DNA from: Scalesia atractyloides
Taxonomy: Eukaryota > Streptophyta > Magnoliopsida > Asterales > Asteraceae
Direction of reading: 5' to 3'
Assembly: GCA_947069175.1 (NCBI GenBank)
Contig: CAMTDV010000030.1
Coordinates: 93,057,916 to 93,121,915, forward strand
DNA: 64,000 bases
Numbering within the stretch: the first letter of the stretch is position 1; each line of letters opens with the position of its first letter. The position numbers and the translations under genes were made by a program. The notes under the pieces are model-generated. The model saw nothing but the letters and a program-made list of their open reading frames with translations. It searched no databases and was not told the origin of the DNA. Positions 1 through 11,760 of this stretch are shown one piece after another.

Positions 1-1750
1 CATCACAATCTATCTCCCCATCCCTCTGAATAAACGATCCTAAAAAAAAAAAAACTTAGTTGATTACGAGACCACTTGTCTCTCATGAGTAATGAGAGAT
101 ATGATATAATTAATTACGACTCTAATTAATTAACATTTACGCTATAAATTTCCATTTAAATATATACCAAACCTTTGATTTTTACTATTTTATATACTAC
201 ACTATAGCAACAAACAATTATCAATCATGTTTATACAAAATATACCAGACTTTGCAAAATAAGACACATCACTAAAACAATGTCACATCATCACCTACAT
301 TCTTTCTTCTTTTCGCCTCTAAAACCGCTCAACTAGTGCCCCCAAATTGACATCATCAACCTTAACCACGGTCATAACCTTCACCACTGCTAGTTGTGAA
401 TCTCTCCAGCAACTCCCTAGTCACCTGCTCTTTTCCGGTGACCTCTCACATTCATCTCTCTTGCCAACAACATTATCCCTCTCATCCTTTATCTTTAAGT
501 CTCATTCGCCGGATCTCAAACACACCACACCAAACCCTACACCGTTTTGTTAACCACTTTCACTATCTTCATAGACACCCTAAAAATAAAGGGTTTTTTT
601 TACATATCTTCCCTTGCTAACATTTCTTATTACATATGTACACCCAACTCATAAAATTAATTACATATTTCCCCTTTTATTATGAAATTACCCATATTTA
701 TAAACAACCGAATAATAAACCCAAATGACACCAAAATGCGAAACATGCTAATCCAAACCTTATGGCGGAGGAGTGAGATTATACAACCCGCCCTTTCTCT
801 TTTTTTTTTTCACAAACAATATATTTAGGATCTAATTCGGATATCAGGATGCTCTCCATATCTGTTACCCCTCTCTGCCGTAAGTAACTTTCAATGGATT
901 ACCAAAGTGTCAACTCTAACCATTAAATTGATTTGCTTAAAATCCACAGTTCTCACCACGATTTTTAGAATAAAACGAAGTGGTATTGTTATAAGATATT
1001 TTTGATATTATTCTATGTACATTTATATATAAGATTTAGAAAAAAATATTTTCTTACACAATCAAAGGTTAATGTTAGATATTTTTATGTACATATTTTA
1101 GCAAATATATATCTTTATTAAAAAAATATCATATTAAAATGGGAGAAAATATATTAACAACTGAATTGTTTTTAAAAAGTTGGCTTTTAATATGCATATT
1201 TTTATCACATATTTGATAGAAGGATTTTAAAAAGGAAAAAAAAGGAGGATAACATGTTACTATCAGAAAAAAAAGCAATACCACTTATTTTTTTTTATAG
1301 TCATAACTTTATAATATGGTTATCTCATATAAAGCTTGTATAACTACAACACCCTATATAAAAAAACAAATCAATACCGATGTTATTGGCCAGTGGATGT
1401 TAGTTATTATCATTTTTTTATGATGATCATGACTGGATATTTATATTATTTACAAAATTTGTGTATTTTTTTAAATAAGATGGGTGTGTTATTTTATACA
1501 CATGTTTATTTTGATGGTTGTACCTCTAGAGCCAAACATCCTTAGAATGGTTAGAAACTTTTCTTATAAGACTGTTAGTACTAACAAAAATTATATGGGG
1601 CTAAAAAATCTGAAAGTGACAATTAAGTTTAACCAGAAAAAATTATGGTAAATTACTTTCAAAAGCGGGAAAGGAAGAGGGAGAGAGTGAGAGAGAAGGC
1701 GGCCGGTATAAAATGAGTTTTGTCTAAGAAGCAATGAGAATACGTCACGT
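1..1750. other. AT-rich intergenic DNA
   Basis: I see no gene here. The short open frames at 347-620 and 1336-1545 have no recognisable domain and lie in low-complexity AT- or CT-rich DNA. No LTR ends or clear inverted repeats were found. Confidence 0.6.
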
Positions 1751-1751
1751 A

Positions 1752-2125
1752 TACGTTGTTGGCTTTATAGGCAAATAGTATTTGGGTCTATAAGTTGTTG
1801 GCTTTATAGGGAAAGGGTATTTTAGTCTATTGATACACGCAAAATACAACAAATTACATGATATAATTGTGCTGTTTTACCGTTTATAATTGTGATGCTA
1901 TAATATGAAATTGTGTTCGTAATGGTAAACAACAGAATTGTAATGATAAATCACATATAATGGTAGAAAAACAATTATAATGATAAACATCACAATTTTT
2001 GCATAATGGTAGAAAACACCTATAATGATAAACATCATAATACATTATAGCACATTATATAGTAATCACTTATAGTGGTAGAAAAACAATTATAATGATG
2101 AACATCACAATTTTTGCATAATACA
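1752..2125. repeat. two short tandem-repeat patches
   Basis: First patch (about 1755-1845): the phrase GTTGTTGGCTTTATAGG occurs twice, about 45 bp apart. Second patch (1860-2125): a block around GGTAGAAAAACAATTATAAT recurs at about 1962 and 2078, a period near 117 bp, with a shorter partial copy between. Both are noncoding. Confidence 0.6.
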
Positions 2126-2409
2126 TTATAGTTTATTAAAAAGAGATATAACAATATTATACTCATATTAAATATAATAGAATCTTGAATTTTATGGATA
2201 ACTATTTAAATTAATAATAAAATTTATAAAAGTTATTTCAATTTAAAAACTTAATGAAAGCACTATTTCTTTTTAAAATGCCAACACATTCTCTAATTCT
2301 ATACCATATTTTTTAACAATAGTTTTTTTTTATTTTATTTTATAGGATAAATACTTCTAATCTTTTAATTCTAAAGTATATCATATAACGTCCCCGTGGA
2401 GATAGTGAA

Positions 2410-2560
2410 ATCATCATTATCATCATGCTCAGTAAATCTCACCAATAGTAAAACTAAGGTACACTCTAAGGAGGGTAAAATGTAGACAACCTTGCTTCTA
2501 CTCGTAGGAATAGAGAAACTGCTTCGGTAACCCTCGACTTGACAGTAGTAACACTTAATA
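2410..2560 (-). mobile_element. Au-type SINE, minus strand
   Basis: Read on the minus strand this matches the two other copies in the window (about 4075 and 5455). Shared parts are a box-B-like start, CTCTATTCCTACG, GTCTACAT.TTACCCTCC, then CTTAG..TT.CTATTGGTG and a GATGATG-rich 3' end. This layout is that of the widespread plant Au SINE family. The copy is diverged, and I could not define its target duplication. Confidence 0.6.
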
Positions 2561-3463
2561 AGAAAATCAAACAAAGACATCGCATGCATTACTCATCTCA
2601 AACATTAGTAATTTCTAACAAAATTTTAACCAATTTGTTTGATAAACAAAGGTGGACCTAGGTTGATGGCAGGATGGGTGGGCGATCCTCTTGAAAGAAA
2701 GAATTAGCGTACTTTTTAGGCAAAAAACTCACTACACCTTTTGAAAATATGGTTAAACATCTTATTCATACTCTCAGAAAATAAATCTTAAATCCGTCAC
2801 CGATAATAACAGATAGAATTTATAAATAAAGAGAAGAGAGGTGATAAACAAGGGCTTTAATAAGAGGTAGTTTAGTTAACACTTTAGAGTCAATCCAAAG
2901 ACAGAAATGTACAACTGTCAACTGGACCTGTTGTAACACATGATCTGCCCATGAAAAAGTGGGATAATCCCATTCCAACAATGCCAACAAAACTGATAAA
3001 GATAGAAGCTTTAGGGACAGTAATGTCATTTCACCATCTTAATAAAGAAAAACATACTCCCTTCTCTCTCTCCTCTTACCAGAATCAAGAAAAAAAATAC
3101 CATATATATCTCCAATGATCCAGTAAACCAGACAGATTTTTATCAAACAACACCAACATCCCACCAACAAAGATTTTGTAGCAAAATTCACCTTCTATCA
3201 TCAACTTGTTGCTAAATTACACATGGGTATTTCATTTTCTTTCACTTTATGATGATGGTGATGATCTTGAATAGTTGAATATCCCCTTGTTCGATTCTTG
3301 ATGAACCATTGATGAAATGAGGATAAGTGGAAGAAAAAGATTCAACCCAAGTGACAAAATTGAATAACAAACCATAAAGCTGAAATCTTTTTGCAATTTC
3401 CTCACATACCCAGATACATTTTCTTGGTTTTTTTTTTTTTGTTAAATTATCAGCATTGTAAAG
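2561..3463 (+). promoter_or_regulatory. upstream region of PAT22-like gene
   Basis: This is the 0.9 kb between the SINE and the PAT22 start codon. It includes a CT-rich stretch at about 3060-3080 that often marks plant 5' UTRs. The last 300 bp before the ATG is probably transcribed leader. I could not fix a TATA box or start site, and no other gene is visible. The minus-strand open frames at 2820-3029 and 3242-3496 have no recognisable domain. Confidence 0.3.
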
Positions 3464-6400
3464 ATGAGGAAACATGGATGGCAACTTCCCTATCATCCTC
3501 TTCAGGTATGTGAAAAGTTCATATTTTTATGCTTATTATTTATTCTTTCATATTTCATGGTTTTAAAATGGAACTTTTTGGCTGCAGGTGGTAGCTGTTT
3601 CTGTATTTTTGGCATTGGGTTTTGGATTCTATGTGTTCTTTGCTCCTTTTGTTGGTAAAAAGATGTACCAATATGTTGTAATGGGGATCTACACTCCTCT
3701 TGTAAGTGCTCAATTATCAATCTTTATTATGTTTTTTTTTTTCACTTTTGGTGCCAATTATCAGAGATTTGTGTCAGATTTTGTGTTTATAATATGATCT
3801 TGGTTGTAATATTCAACTAACTTTATGTCATTTTCATTGGGTTCTTTTTGTTTTTATGAATTATTTTGCTAGATTATATATGCATTTGGATTGTATACAT
3901 GTTCATAATCTGAACGCCACTATGCGCATATAATGTATATATGTGTGGGCCTGGGGTGAGGAAGTGAAAGTGCACTAATTTTAACGTTATTTTACTAATT
4001 TCGTGAAAATAACATTAAAAAGCGAGGGATGGTACATGCACTAGTCGGCTTTTGTCCCAATTGCTGAGTATTATGTGCCTTATGTCCAAGGCTTGATGCA
4101 AAACTACTATCGAGCCGGGGTCTCATTGCGAGCAGCCTCTCTATTCCTACGGGGTAGAGGTAAGGTTGTCTACATCTTACCCTCTACCTTAGCTTTGCTA
4201 TTGGTGGGATTTACTGAGTGTGATGATGATGACATGTTTATAATCTGATCTTGATTGTAAAATTCAACTAACTTTATGTCTTTGGGTCATTCTTATTGGG
4301 TTCTTTTTGTTTTTGTGAATTTTGTGAATAATGTTACCAGATTGTATCTGCATTTGGATTGTATATATGGTGTGCCGGTGCAGATCCAGCAGATTCGGGT
4401 GTTTTTAAGTCGAAAAAGTATGTTAAGACCCGTGAAAACAAAACAGGTGGTGGCATTAAAGAATCTAAACTTGGTGGTGTATCAACATCATCAATACAAG
4501 ATGCAAATGCTGTAAGTGTTGGCGAGAAACATTCGATCAAGAACCGCAAGGATCAAGATTCAAGAACAGAAGATAATGCGTCTGAAACTGTTGAAAACGT
4601 GTCGAAACGGCCTTACTTTTTGGCTTTGATTCCTTGTGCTTTGATGTGCCATTGCTCGAGCTCAAACGATGAATCTTCCGAACTTCAAACGAGTGAAGAT
4701 GGCATGTTTTACTGTAGTTTGTGTGAAGTTGAGGTAAAGTTGCTAAATTTGTAACGATTGCCGCAAACAGAATAATGATAAACTTGTAATCAACTTGACA
4801 ATAATGTCTGCTTTTTTATAAAAAATGTCAGAAATTTGTAATCGAGCATCGCATAACACGTAAAACAAATGGTTTTCTGCAGGTTTTCAAGTACAGTAAG
4901 CATTGTAGAGTTTGTGACAAATGTGTCGATCGATTTGATCATCATTGCAGGGTATGTTAGAATTAAATAATCATGATATCGTGAACACTCTCCGTATGTT
5001 TGATTCGTTATAATTATAATTGTTTTGCAGTGGTTGAATAACTGTGTAGGCAAGAAGAACTACAGAAAATTCTTTACTCTTATGATCTCTGCTCTTCTTC
5101 TAGTAAGAACAAGTCTTGATTGTTTGATCGTGTTGACTTTTCAGTCGATTTTGCCTTGTAGTCAAACATTGACATGTGTTATTCGTTCTGTGATTGAAAA
5201 ATGTAGCTCATACTTCAATGGTCAACTGGAATTGTGGTGTTGATATGTTGTTTTCTTGACCACAAGAGATTCAACTTAGACATTGCTACCAAGCTCGGAA
5301 GCAGTTTCTCGTTGGTGCCTTATGTTATAGTCGTGGTGGGTACTTGCTTCATTATTATAAGTCAACAACATTACGTTATGAAATCAGATTAACGCGTGTA
5401 TGTACACTCTTATTACCATCATTGTTTTTTCTGGCTGTTGATTTGGTATTATATATATAGTCTTTAGTATTTTCGAGCCGGGGGTCTCACTGGAAGCAGC
5501 CCCTCTATTCCTACGGGGTAGAGGTGAGGCTGTCTACATCTTACCCTCCTCAGACCCTACCTTAGCTTTGCTATTGGTTGGATTTACTGAGTATGATGAT
5601 GATGATGATGATGACGATGATTGAAAACTAATGAAGTCACACTAAATTTAAAGTTCAAAATGACCACTTTTGACCCGTAAAAGTCAAACATCAATGCCTG
5701 TATTCTTTGAAAACTATCTAGACTGTCAAATGTCTAAAGTACACTGCATCATCGACAACAATAAAATTTGTTGAAATTTTATTGTGCAGGCGGTGTGCAC
5801 TATTTTGGCTATGATCGCAACGCTGCCACTTGTTCAGCTATTCTTCTTTCACATTCTTCTAATAAAGAAGGTGAGTTTTACATTCTCCATTAAGATTATT
5901 TAACAAAGATTACTCTAGTTAAATTACAACTTTGCCATGTGACAGGGAATCAGCACGTATGATTACATCATAGCATTAAGAGAGCAAGATCTGCAAGAAG
6001 TTGGTGGTCAACAAAGTCCTCAAATGTCACCCGCAAGCTCTCTCACCGGTTTAAGCAGTGTCAGCTCGTTCAATAATTTCCGTCAAGGAGCTTGGTGTAC
6101 GCCCCCACGCCTGTTCGTTGAAGATCAGGTATTTCCATTTTTGGTAAAATTATAATGAAAAGAGTAAAGTACATGGATGGTCTCTGTGGTTTACCAAAAT
6201 TTTGGATTTGGTCCCTAGCTTTTCAAAAGTACACGGCTGTGGTTTGCACTTTGTAACGCATTGAGTCCCCAACCAACAAATCTAAAGGTTTTAGCACGTC
6301 CAAGTTAGGGACTAAATGCGTTGAAAGTGCAAACCACAAGACCATCCATGTACTTTTGGAAAAACTGAGGACTAAATGCGTCACAAAGTTCAAACTATTG

Positions 6401-7362
6401 GGATCATCTGTGTACTTTTGGAAAGATAGGACCAAATCCAAAATTTTGGTAAACCACAGGGACCATCTGTGTACTTTACTCTAGTGAAAAACTAAATTTT
6501 TGTTTGACCTGTCAAAGATAAAACATTCATCGCTAATGTGGCAGTGATTAATAATTTAATACCATGTATCTTTTTGCAGTATGATGTAGTTCCAACCGAC
6601 ACCGGTTCAGTTAGCTCGCTGGGGAAGAAGACGGTAGACGAGCCTATCAAGAAAAAGAACACCACAGCTGTAAAGATCAGCCCGTGGACATTGGCCCGTT
6701 TGAATGCAGATGAGGTATCGAAAGCTGCAGCAGAAGCCCGAAAAAAGTCAAAAATCATACAGCCCATTTCAAGAAAAGAAGCCCAACAGACAGGCCCATA
6801 CGGGCTTGAAAGGGACAACAGCGTTGGAAGCAGTGAACGTCGGATGTTCTCGAGACTTGACAACAGCCAAAGAAGACGAAGCATGCGTGCCCGCCTTCAA
6901 GAACATTTACAGCCTGTAGAACATCCATTACGGAACAACAATACGGGAAATGATAGAATAACGGGCCAGGGCTTCTCGAGTTTGGCCCCTTTGCAGATCG
7001 AGGCCCAAAGTGTTTTCCGGCCCATGGGTTCGGCTAATATTGTAGAATCCTCACCAGACACTACAAGTAGCTTAGACTCGCCTGATATTCACCCGGTTAG
7101 GATCTCTTCTGGAGCCGATAAGGCTAGGAAACCAGTCTCGGTGGCTCATGACACGCCTGGGGTCATGCCACTGTCGAGATCCACTAGTGGCGGTTATGAC
7201 GCATCGAGTGGGGAAGATAGTGACCGGGTCCCGTCTCGGTTGGTTCAAAGATCTGGAAACTGGGATGCACAGATTTTTGGCGGTGAAGAAGATGAAAGGA
7301 TTGCAAGAATCAAGATGGCATCTTCTTCAACGTCTACTTACCCGAATGAAAGAAAGATGTGA
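3464..7362 (+). CDS. PAT22: DHHC protein S-acyltransferase, PAT22-like, 9 exons
   Basis: Predicted exons are 3464-3505, 3588-3701, 4341-4733, 4883-4951, 5031-5102, 5207-5335, 5790-5870, 5946-6128 and 6580-7362. All introns are GT..AG, and the joined frame gives 621 aa. The start MRKHGWQLPYHPLQ is typical of this plant clade. Membrane segments lie at about 15-35, 44-62, 219-245 and 262-300. The cysteine-rich domain runs from the end of exon 3 to exon 5, with DHHC at residues 202-205; the Cys should carry the acyl intermediate. DPADSGVF (a DPG-like motif) follows segment 2, and GISTYDY (a TTxE-like site) follows segment 4. The last exon is a long polar C-terminal tail of about 260 residues. Known family role: transfer of palmitate from acyl-CoA to cysteines of membrane proteins. 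The N-terminus and domain order best fit Arabidopsis PAT22 (At1g69420), from memory. Introns 2, 6 and 8 are swollen by repeats. Confidence 0.93.
3787..4370 (+). repeat. duplicated intron 2/exon 3 boundary in PAT22
   Basis: About 120 bp at 3787-3908 is repeated at about 4237-4370. Shared blocks include ATTCAACTAACTTTATGTC, GGGTTCTTTTTGTTTTT and GCATTTGGATTGTATA. The right copy contains the real exon 3 acceptor (exon starts 4341). The left copy has its own AG at 3871-3872, followed by a decayed copy of the exon start that reaches a TAA at 3906-3908. An Au SINE lies between the copies. Confidence 0.8.
4075..4238 (+). mobile_element. Au-type SINE in PAT22 intron 2
   Basis: Plus-strand Au-like SINE. 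Visible parts are CGAGCCGGGGTCTCATTG, CTCTATTCCTACGGGGTAG, GTCTACATCTTACCCTC, CTATTGGTGGGATTTACTG and a GATGATGATGA end. It matches the copy in intron 6 closely but lacks a few bases after ACCCTC. Confidence 0.75.
5455..5620 (+). mobile_element. Au-type SINE in PAT22 intron 6
   Basis: Plus-strand copy with CGAGCCGGGGGTCTCACTGG, CCTACGGGGTAGAGGTGAGG, the ACCCTCCTCAGACCCTACC block and a (GAT)n tail at about 5597-5621. It is the best preserved of the three copies. It sits in the same orientation as the host gene. Confidence 0.8.
6162..6481. mobile_element. foldback MITE in PAT22 intron 8
   Basis: A near-palindromic 320-bp element. It starts GAGTAAAGTACATGGATGG and ends with the matching inverted CATCTGTGTACTTTACTC. 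Inside both arms are GGTTTACCAAAATTTTGGA and its complement. The phrase CCTGTGGTTT is shared with similar foldback elements at 44267 and 58282. Confidence 0.8.
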
Positions 7363-8650
7363 CCAACTTCATGATTCTTCGATCAGTGTGGAACTGTTTT
7401 TTGCAATTTTTTCATGGCCTGTTTCTTTCTTTGAACTCCATGAGAATGCATGTGTTCCAAGAATGAAACAACTCCATGAATTTGCTTCTTGCATCTCTAA
7501 TAGATCTTGCTCAATCAAAATGTTGCTGAAACGTTTAAGCTGTAAAACTTCTGCTTTTCGTAACCAGACGCCACACTCCTTTGTGCCACTCGGATATCGT
7601 AGCCTGTGTTTTATAAAGTGTGAGAAACTCCAAGACGATAGGGTCCCATAGCCGATGCGAAGACTCACACATCACTAACGCCAGGCGGACGTCGCAGGCA
7701 TCACGCACACGAGGTGGATGTTTTCACTAATGCAAAACATACCACCCATAAAAGAAAATAAACAGCATATGTTAAAACTATGAAAAAAAGTATTTTCTTT
7801 CTAGTAACATAATATAACTATATCAAAAGTTTTGTAATAATAAATAAAATAGGTTAGTCAGTGTATACTGTATAGTATTAACAAATTATACAAACCATAT
7901 TATATAAACAGAGAGATTTAAGTATAAATATTAAATAAAGATATGTATTTGTTGTGCAGTGAAAAACAAGGTTTTTTTTAACAGCAAACCTCTGTATAAA
8001 GATATAGAAACGGGTCAGCAAGAAGCTGCAAAACCCAGAGTTGCATCACAACATCTAAGAAAAGCTTTTACTGCTATTTACTCCTCAACAACCTACCAAA
8101 CTTCATTACGGTTCTCATTTAACTAAATTTTTTAAAAAGAAAAAAAGAAATGAGGAAGCCTAAACTTGTTGAAGCCAAGGTGAGCATATCAGAGCATGCC
8201 CATTGACCACCTTAGGTGCCTAAACGTACACAAGCGCGACTTGGACAGAGTCACTAGAAGCCATACGCCTCATGTACCTTATATTGTGCTTTCATTCAGC
8301 TGTGTCACTTTATCTGTTACGGTTTTGCGTATAATACTAGCAGACCTCTGGTTTGTAATGTTAGTTACTCGTGTAACTACAAAAGTGTCACGGGTAGCAA
8401 TATAGTATTTTGTTGATGACCATATTATATCAATAAGTAGGTTTAAGAGCTTGAATTTGTAGCTAGTTAGTGGCAATTAATCACATGAGTTTGTTAACAT
8501 TAAAAATATACTGTTACATACAACCATGTAATCCATAGCTATTGCCACCAAAATATTTTGATGACATTCTAGGTTGGGCATCCCGTAGACCATCCGGAAC
8601 CCACGGTTCTAGGGTCAGCGATCAGCAGAAGTGGAAGAGAGGAAGCTGCA
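7363..8650. other. PAT22 3' flank and intergenic DNA
   Basis: The first 200-300 bp is probably the PAT22 3' UTR. The rest is AT-rich with no domain-bearing frame; the open frames at 7148-7668 and 8196-8405 are partly shadows of exon 9 or have no recognisable content. The stretch at 8570-8650 resembles 40550-40600 joined to 41009-41060, so it is part of the block duplicated with the membrane-protein genes. Confidence 0.5.
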
Positions 8651-8661
8651 GATGTGGTAAG

Positions 8662-8952
8662 AAGGGCCAGACCTATAGTATAATTAACCTAGGCTTGGGC
8701 CTAGGGCCTTCAAAAAATAAGGCCTCCATTTAAAAGAAAAATAATATGCTAACTATTAATATTATTAGTGAAACTTATTGTTTAAGATTTGTTTGCTTCA
8801 TTAAACAAGCAAACCACTATGTGTTATAATTGTGTTAGATTTTTGTTTGATCCAAACACGGATAAGGAATATCGTTTATAATAACCAAAGAGAAAAAAGG
8901 GCCTCAAAATTTCATTTCGCCTTGGGCCTCCAAAAAGCTTGGAACGGCCCTG
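8662..8952. mobile_element. hAT-type MITE with 8-bp target duplication
   Basis: A 291-bp element flanked by a perfect 8-bp direct repeat GTGGTAAG at 8654-8661 and 8953-8960. The ends are AAGGGCCAGACC and, inverted, CAGGGCCGTTCC, an imperfect hAT-like terminal repeat. GGCCTCCA and TTGGGCCTCC occur near the ends. It is noncoding. Confidence 0.85.
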
Positions 8953-9210
8953 GTGGTAAGGACAGAGCAAACTTGTTCATGTTAATGCAAGTGACACGTT
9001 TATAGATAACTTCTTCGCGAAATCAAGCAAAAAACTCGAAATAAAATATGGTCTCTAAAGAAGGAGATCAAACAACATTAATACATCGCATGATTAACCG
9101 AATCATTTGCTTCATTACAAGGCATTCAATACATATGTTCGAAAAAATCAATATTTCATAAATACAATGACAAGAAACTAAAATATTGCAATTACATAAA
9201 TACAATCACA

Positions 9211-10133
9211 TCAAGCTGCTACAACACTAACAACATGAGGAACCTTCTCATCATCCAAATTCAAACTCAAATACTCATAATCAAACCCTTCAGCAACCTC
9301 AATAGCCAATTCACCATGCAAAGCCTTACAATAATTATACAACACAGTATTCGCCGCAGTAATCCGAAGCAAAAATATCATTAAAAAGAACAAACCAAGC
9401 ATCATAAAACCTACAAACCGCAAATTCACAGAACACATCCCCACTATCAACCCCCCAAAAACACCAAAATACAACATAACCAACAACGAAACCGATCGCA
9501 TCCCCTTAACCAAATACGAGCTCCTCATCAAAGCCACAAATCCCCATTTCGATTCTACAACAACCACCACAAAAGCCAACGACCATTCCACGTGAAAATA
9601 TATAATAATCGCGATTAAAACCGCACCCATGATGGCCGAAAACCACATGAAGTGAACTGAATTGTAATCTATAACAAACCCTACGTTATGAACCAACGTA
9701 AGAACTGTTGCAATGAGCATGAAGAAGGTTATGGAGATCAAGAATATGATAATATAAGCTATGATTGCGGTGAAAGCGAGTGGAAGAAGGAGAAGGTTAA
9801 CGACTTGAGGGTGTCTAAGAAGTTGACCGGATGATTGAAGAAAGCATGGTGTGTGGTGTAGGTGATGGTGCATATGGCACATAGGGTGGGGATGTGGATG
9901 ATCAGGGTGTAGAGGGTGTATGATGTTAGATGTTTTTGAGGGTTGGAATGATGGTTGGTGAAGGTTTGATCGGAGAAGTGGGGGTTGAGGGTGGGGGTGA
10001 TGATGAGAGAGAAAGAGAGAGGGAGGAAGAGGAGAGAGAAGGTGAGGAAGTGGGTGTATCTGGAGAAGATGATCCGCTTTGACTCGGAGAGGACGCCGGT
10101 GAAGTTGAAGGTGTGGAGTTGTGGTAGTTCCAC
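9211..10133 (-). pseudogene. membrane-protein family copy A, frameshifted
   Basis: First of five minus-strand paralogues. The N-terminal part (start 10133, MELPQLHTFNFTG) is in one frame and the rest is in another. Relative to copy B, one C is missing at about 9783 (minus-strand TTCTTCCACTCG versus TTCCTCCCACTCG). The shift falls just after LDTLKSLTFSFF. Beyond it the frame stays open to the stop at 9211 and keeps the family motifs VESKWGF and TAANTVLYNYCKALHGEL. Without the deletion it would be a protein of about 307 aa with about six hydrophobic segments. A start upstream of 10133 exists in the second frame, but its product (many His and Pro) matches nothing in the paralogues. Either a young pseudogene or a sequencing error. 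Confidence 0.8.
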
Positions 10134-10676
10134 GGTGGTGGATCACGGTGGTGTCGGTGGGGGTGAGATCTATTGATTGATCCGATGAGTATTTACCATG
10201 TAAAATGTTGACCAAGTGGAGATATGATCTGTGTGGGTCAGGTTTGCTTGATATTTGAATGTGCACCTAACCCCTCGTACACTTGGTTATAGTTTAAATA
10301 CAAGTGAAAAACTCTATTTCACGTTATTGTTACGTAAATAGTAGGGAATAACTATTAACTGACAAAATTAATACAGATAGGACGAGGTAGCACCATGTGA
10401 TTGTGACGCTCCTTCTTCGCATCCAAGTAATGGTGTTAACTATGAACGTACTGAGGTGTAGGTCGGTTGACACTCAATACACATAGTCTAAGTGTATCGA
10501 CACGAAATTCGCAAGGTTTGAGTTAGGTATAAATGGGTTCAGGGTAGTTTCAAGTTGAAAGTGAACCTATTTGGCTAAACGCGTCGAGTTTGTATCAACT
10601 CGACGGGTTAACGTTAACCCATTTAACTCATTTTAATTATATATATATTTTTTATTTTATTTAAAACTAGATGTAA

Positions 10677-11287
10677 GACCCCGTCGCGTTGCGGCCGGAG
10701 CTTACAAATTCAGCCGGCATGGGTTAGTTAAACGACTAAGGGGCTGTTTGTTTACCTCTTAATGAGGCTCTGAAGGGTTCAGACCTCTTATTGGTTCAAC
10801 ACTTAATAATTCAGACTGTTTGTTTCGCGAGTAAATGTCCGAATGGTTTAGACATTTGAATCTGAATGGTAAGCATTATACTGAGTCCCAATGATTAAGA
10901 CCTCTAATCTGAAATTGTCAGACATTTGCCTCTGAACGGTTAAACATTATACTGGCTCTTAATGGTTCAGATATCTTACTCTTACTGGTTCAACACCTAA
11001 TAGTTCAGACCTCTTACTGATTTAGCACTTAACCATTCAGAAGCTGCCAAACAGCCCCTAAACATTATACATGAGCTCCACGTTACGGCCGGTGTATTCG
11101 GTACCGGTACCCACTTTTCTTATTTTTCAGTACCGCTACTTTCGGTACCGAACGGATACCGTGCTCATCCCTACCTAACAATGTTACCAATTAAAGTATA
11201 TAAATAAATTATATAATATATGGTTTTATCATAAAGCAATGTCCAACTTTATAAGCTAAAAATAAAAGTTTTAATGCCTAACAATGT
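10677..11287 (-). mobile_element. Helitron-like insertion in X1 (minus)
   Basis: DNA present in X1 but absent from X2. On the minus strand it ends CTAG followed by T (10680-10677), with CCGCAACGCG about 30 nt before the end. The same arrangement is seen at 13877 and 46640. The 5' end was not located, and no hairpin was confirmed. Confidence 0.35.
10740..11058. mobile_element. hAT-like MITE
   Basis: A 319-bp element with inverted ends GGGGCTGTTTGTTTACC and, read inverted, GGGGCTGTTTGGCAGC. The inside is rich in repeats of CTTAATGGTTCAGA-type words. Flanks TAAACGAC and TAAACATT look like a diverged target duplication. It is noncoding and nested in the Helitron-like insertion. Confidence 0.7.
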
Positions 11288-11344
11288 TTGTGTTTTATAT
11301 CATAAAGTGATAAACTAAATTGACTAAGCATTTTATGGTATGAT

Positions 11345-11760
11345 TATATATGTATAGGCCTATAGGTGTAGTATAGATCCCTTATAGAACTATAGGTGTG
11401 GTTTAGGGCCTATAGGCATATACAAAACCTATAGGGACCTATACGAGACTTATACTATACACTATACGATATGATACTATACGATACGATGCAATACGAT
11501 ATGATACTATAGGATACCATACAACACCCGTATAGGCCTATAGGTGTGGTTTAGGTCTCGCATAGGCCAATAGGCATATACAAGACATATAGGGGACCTA
11601 TACGATACTTATAGCACATTATTCAATACGATAAGGTATGATACTATACTATACTTATATGCTTATACTAGACTTATACAACACTATACGATACGATACT
11701 AAATCCATAGCCCTATATGAGGGCTATACGAGACTTATACTATACGATACGATATTTAAC
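11345..11760. repeat. TATACGATA / CTATAGG imperfect satellite
   Basis: A 0.4-kb patch built of the words CTATACGATA, GATACGATA, TATAGGTGTGGTTTAGG and TATAGGCATATACAA. A longer unit of about 160 bp occurs twice (about 11385-11455 and 11525-11615). It has almost no C+G outside these words. Confidence 0.7.

Noticed and set aside
7148..7668. Open frames overlapping PAT22 exon 9 and its 3' UTR on both strands
   Set aside because: They are shadows of the real exon in other frames, with no domain or codon pattern of their own.
9759..10266. The upstream-extended start of copy A in the second frame
   Set aside because: That stretch translates to a His/Pro-rich sequence unlike any paralogue, while the other frame matches them residue by residue.
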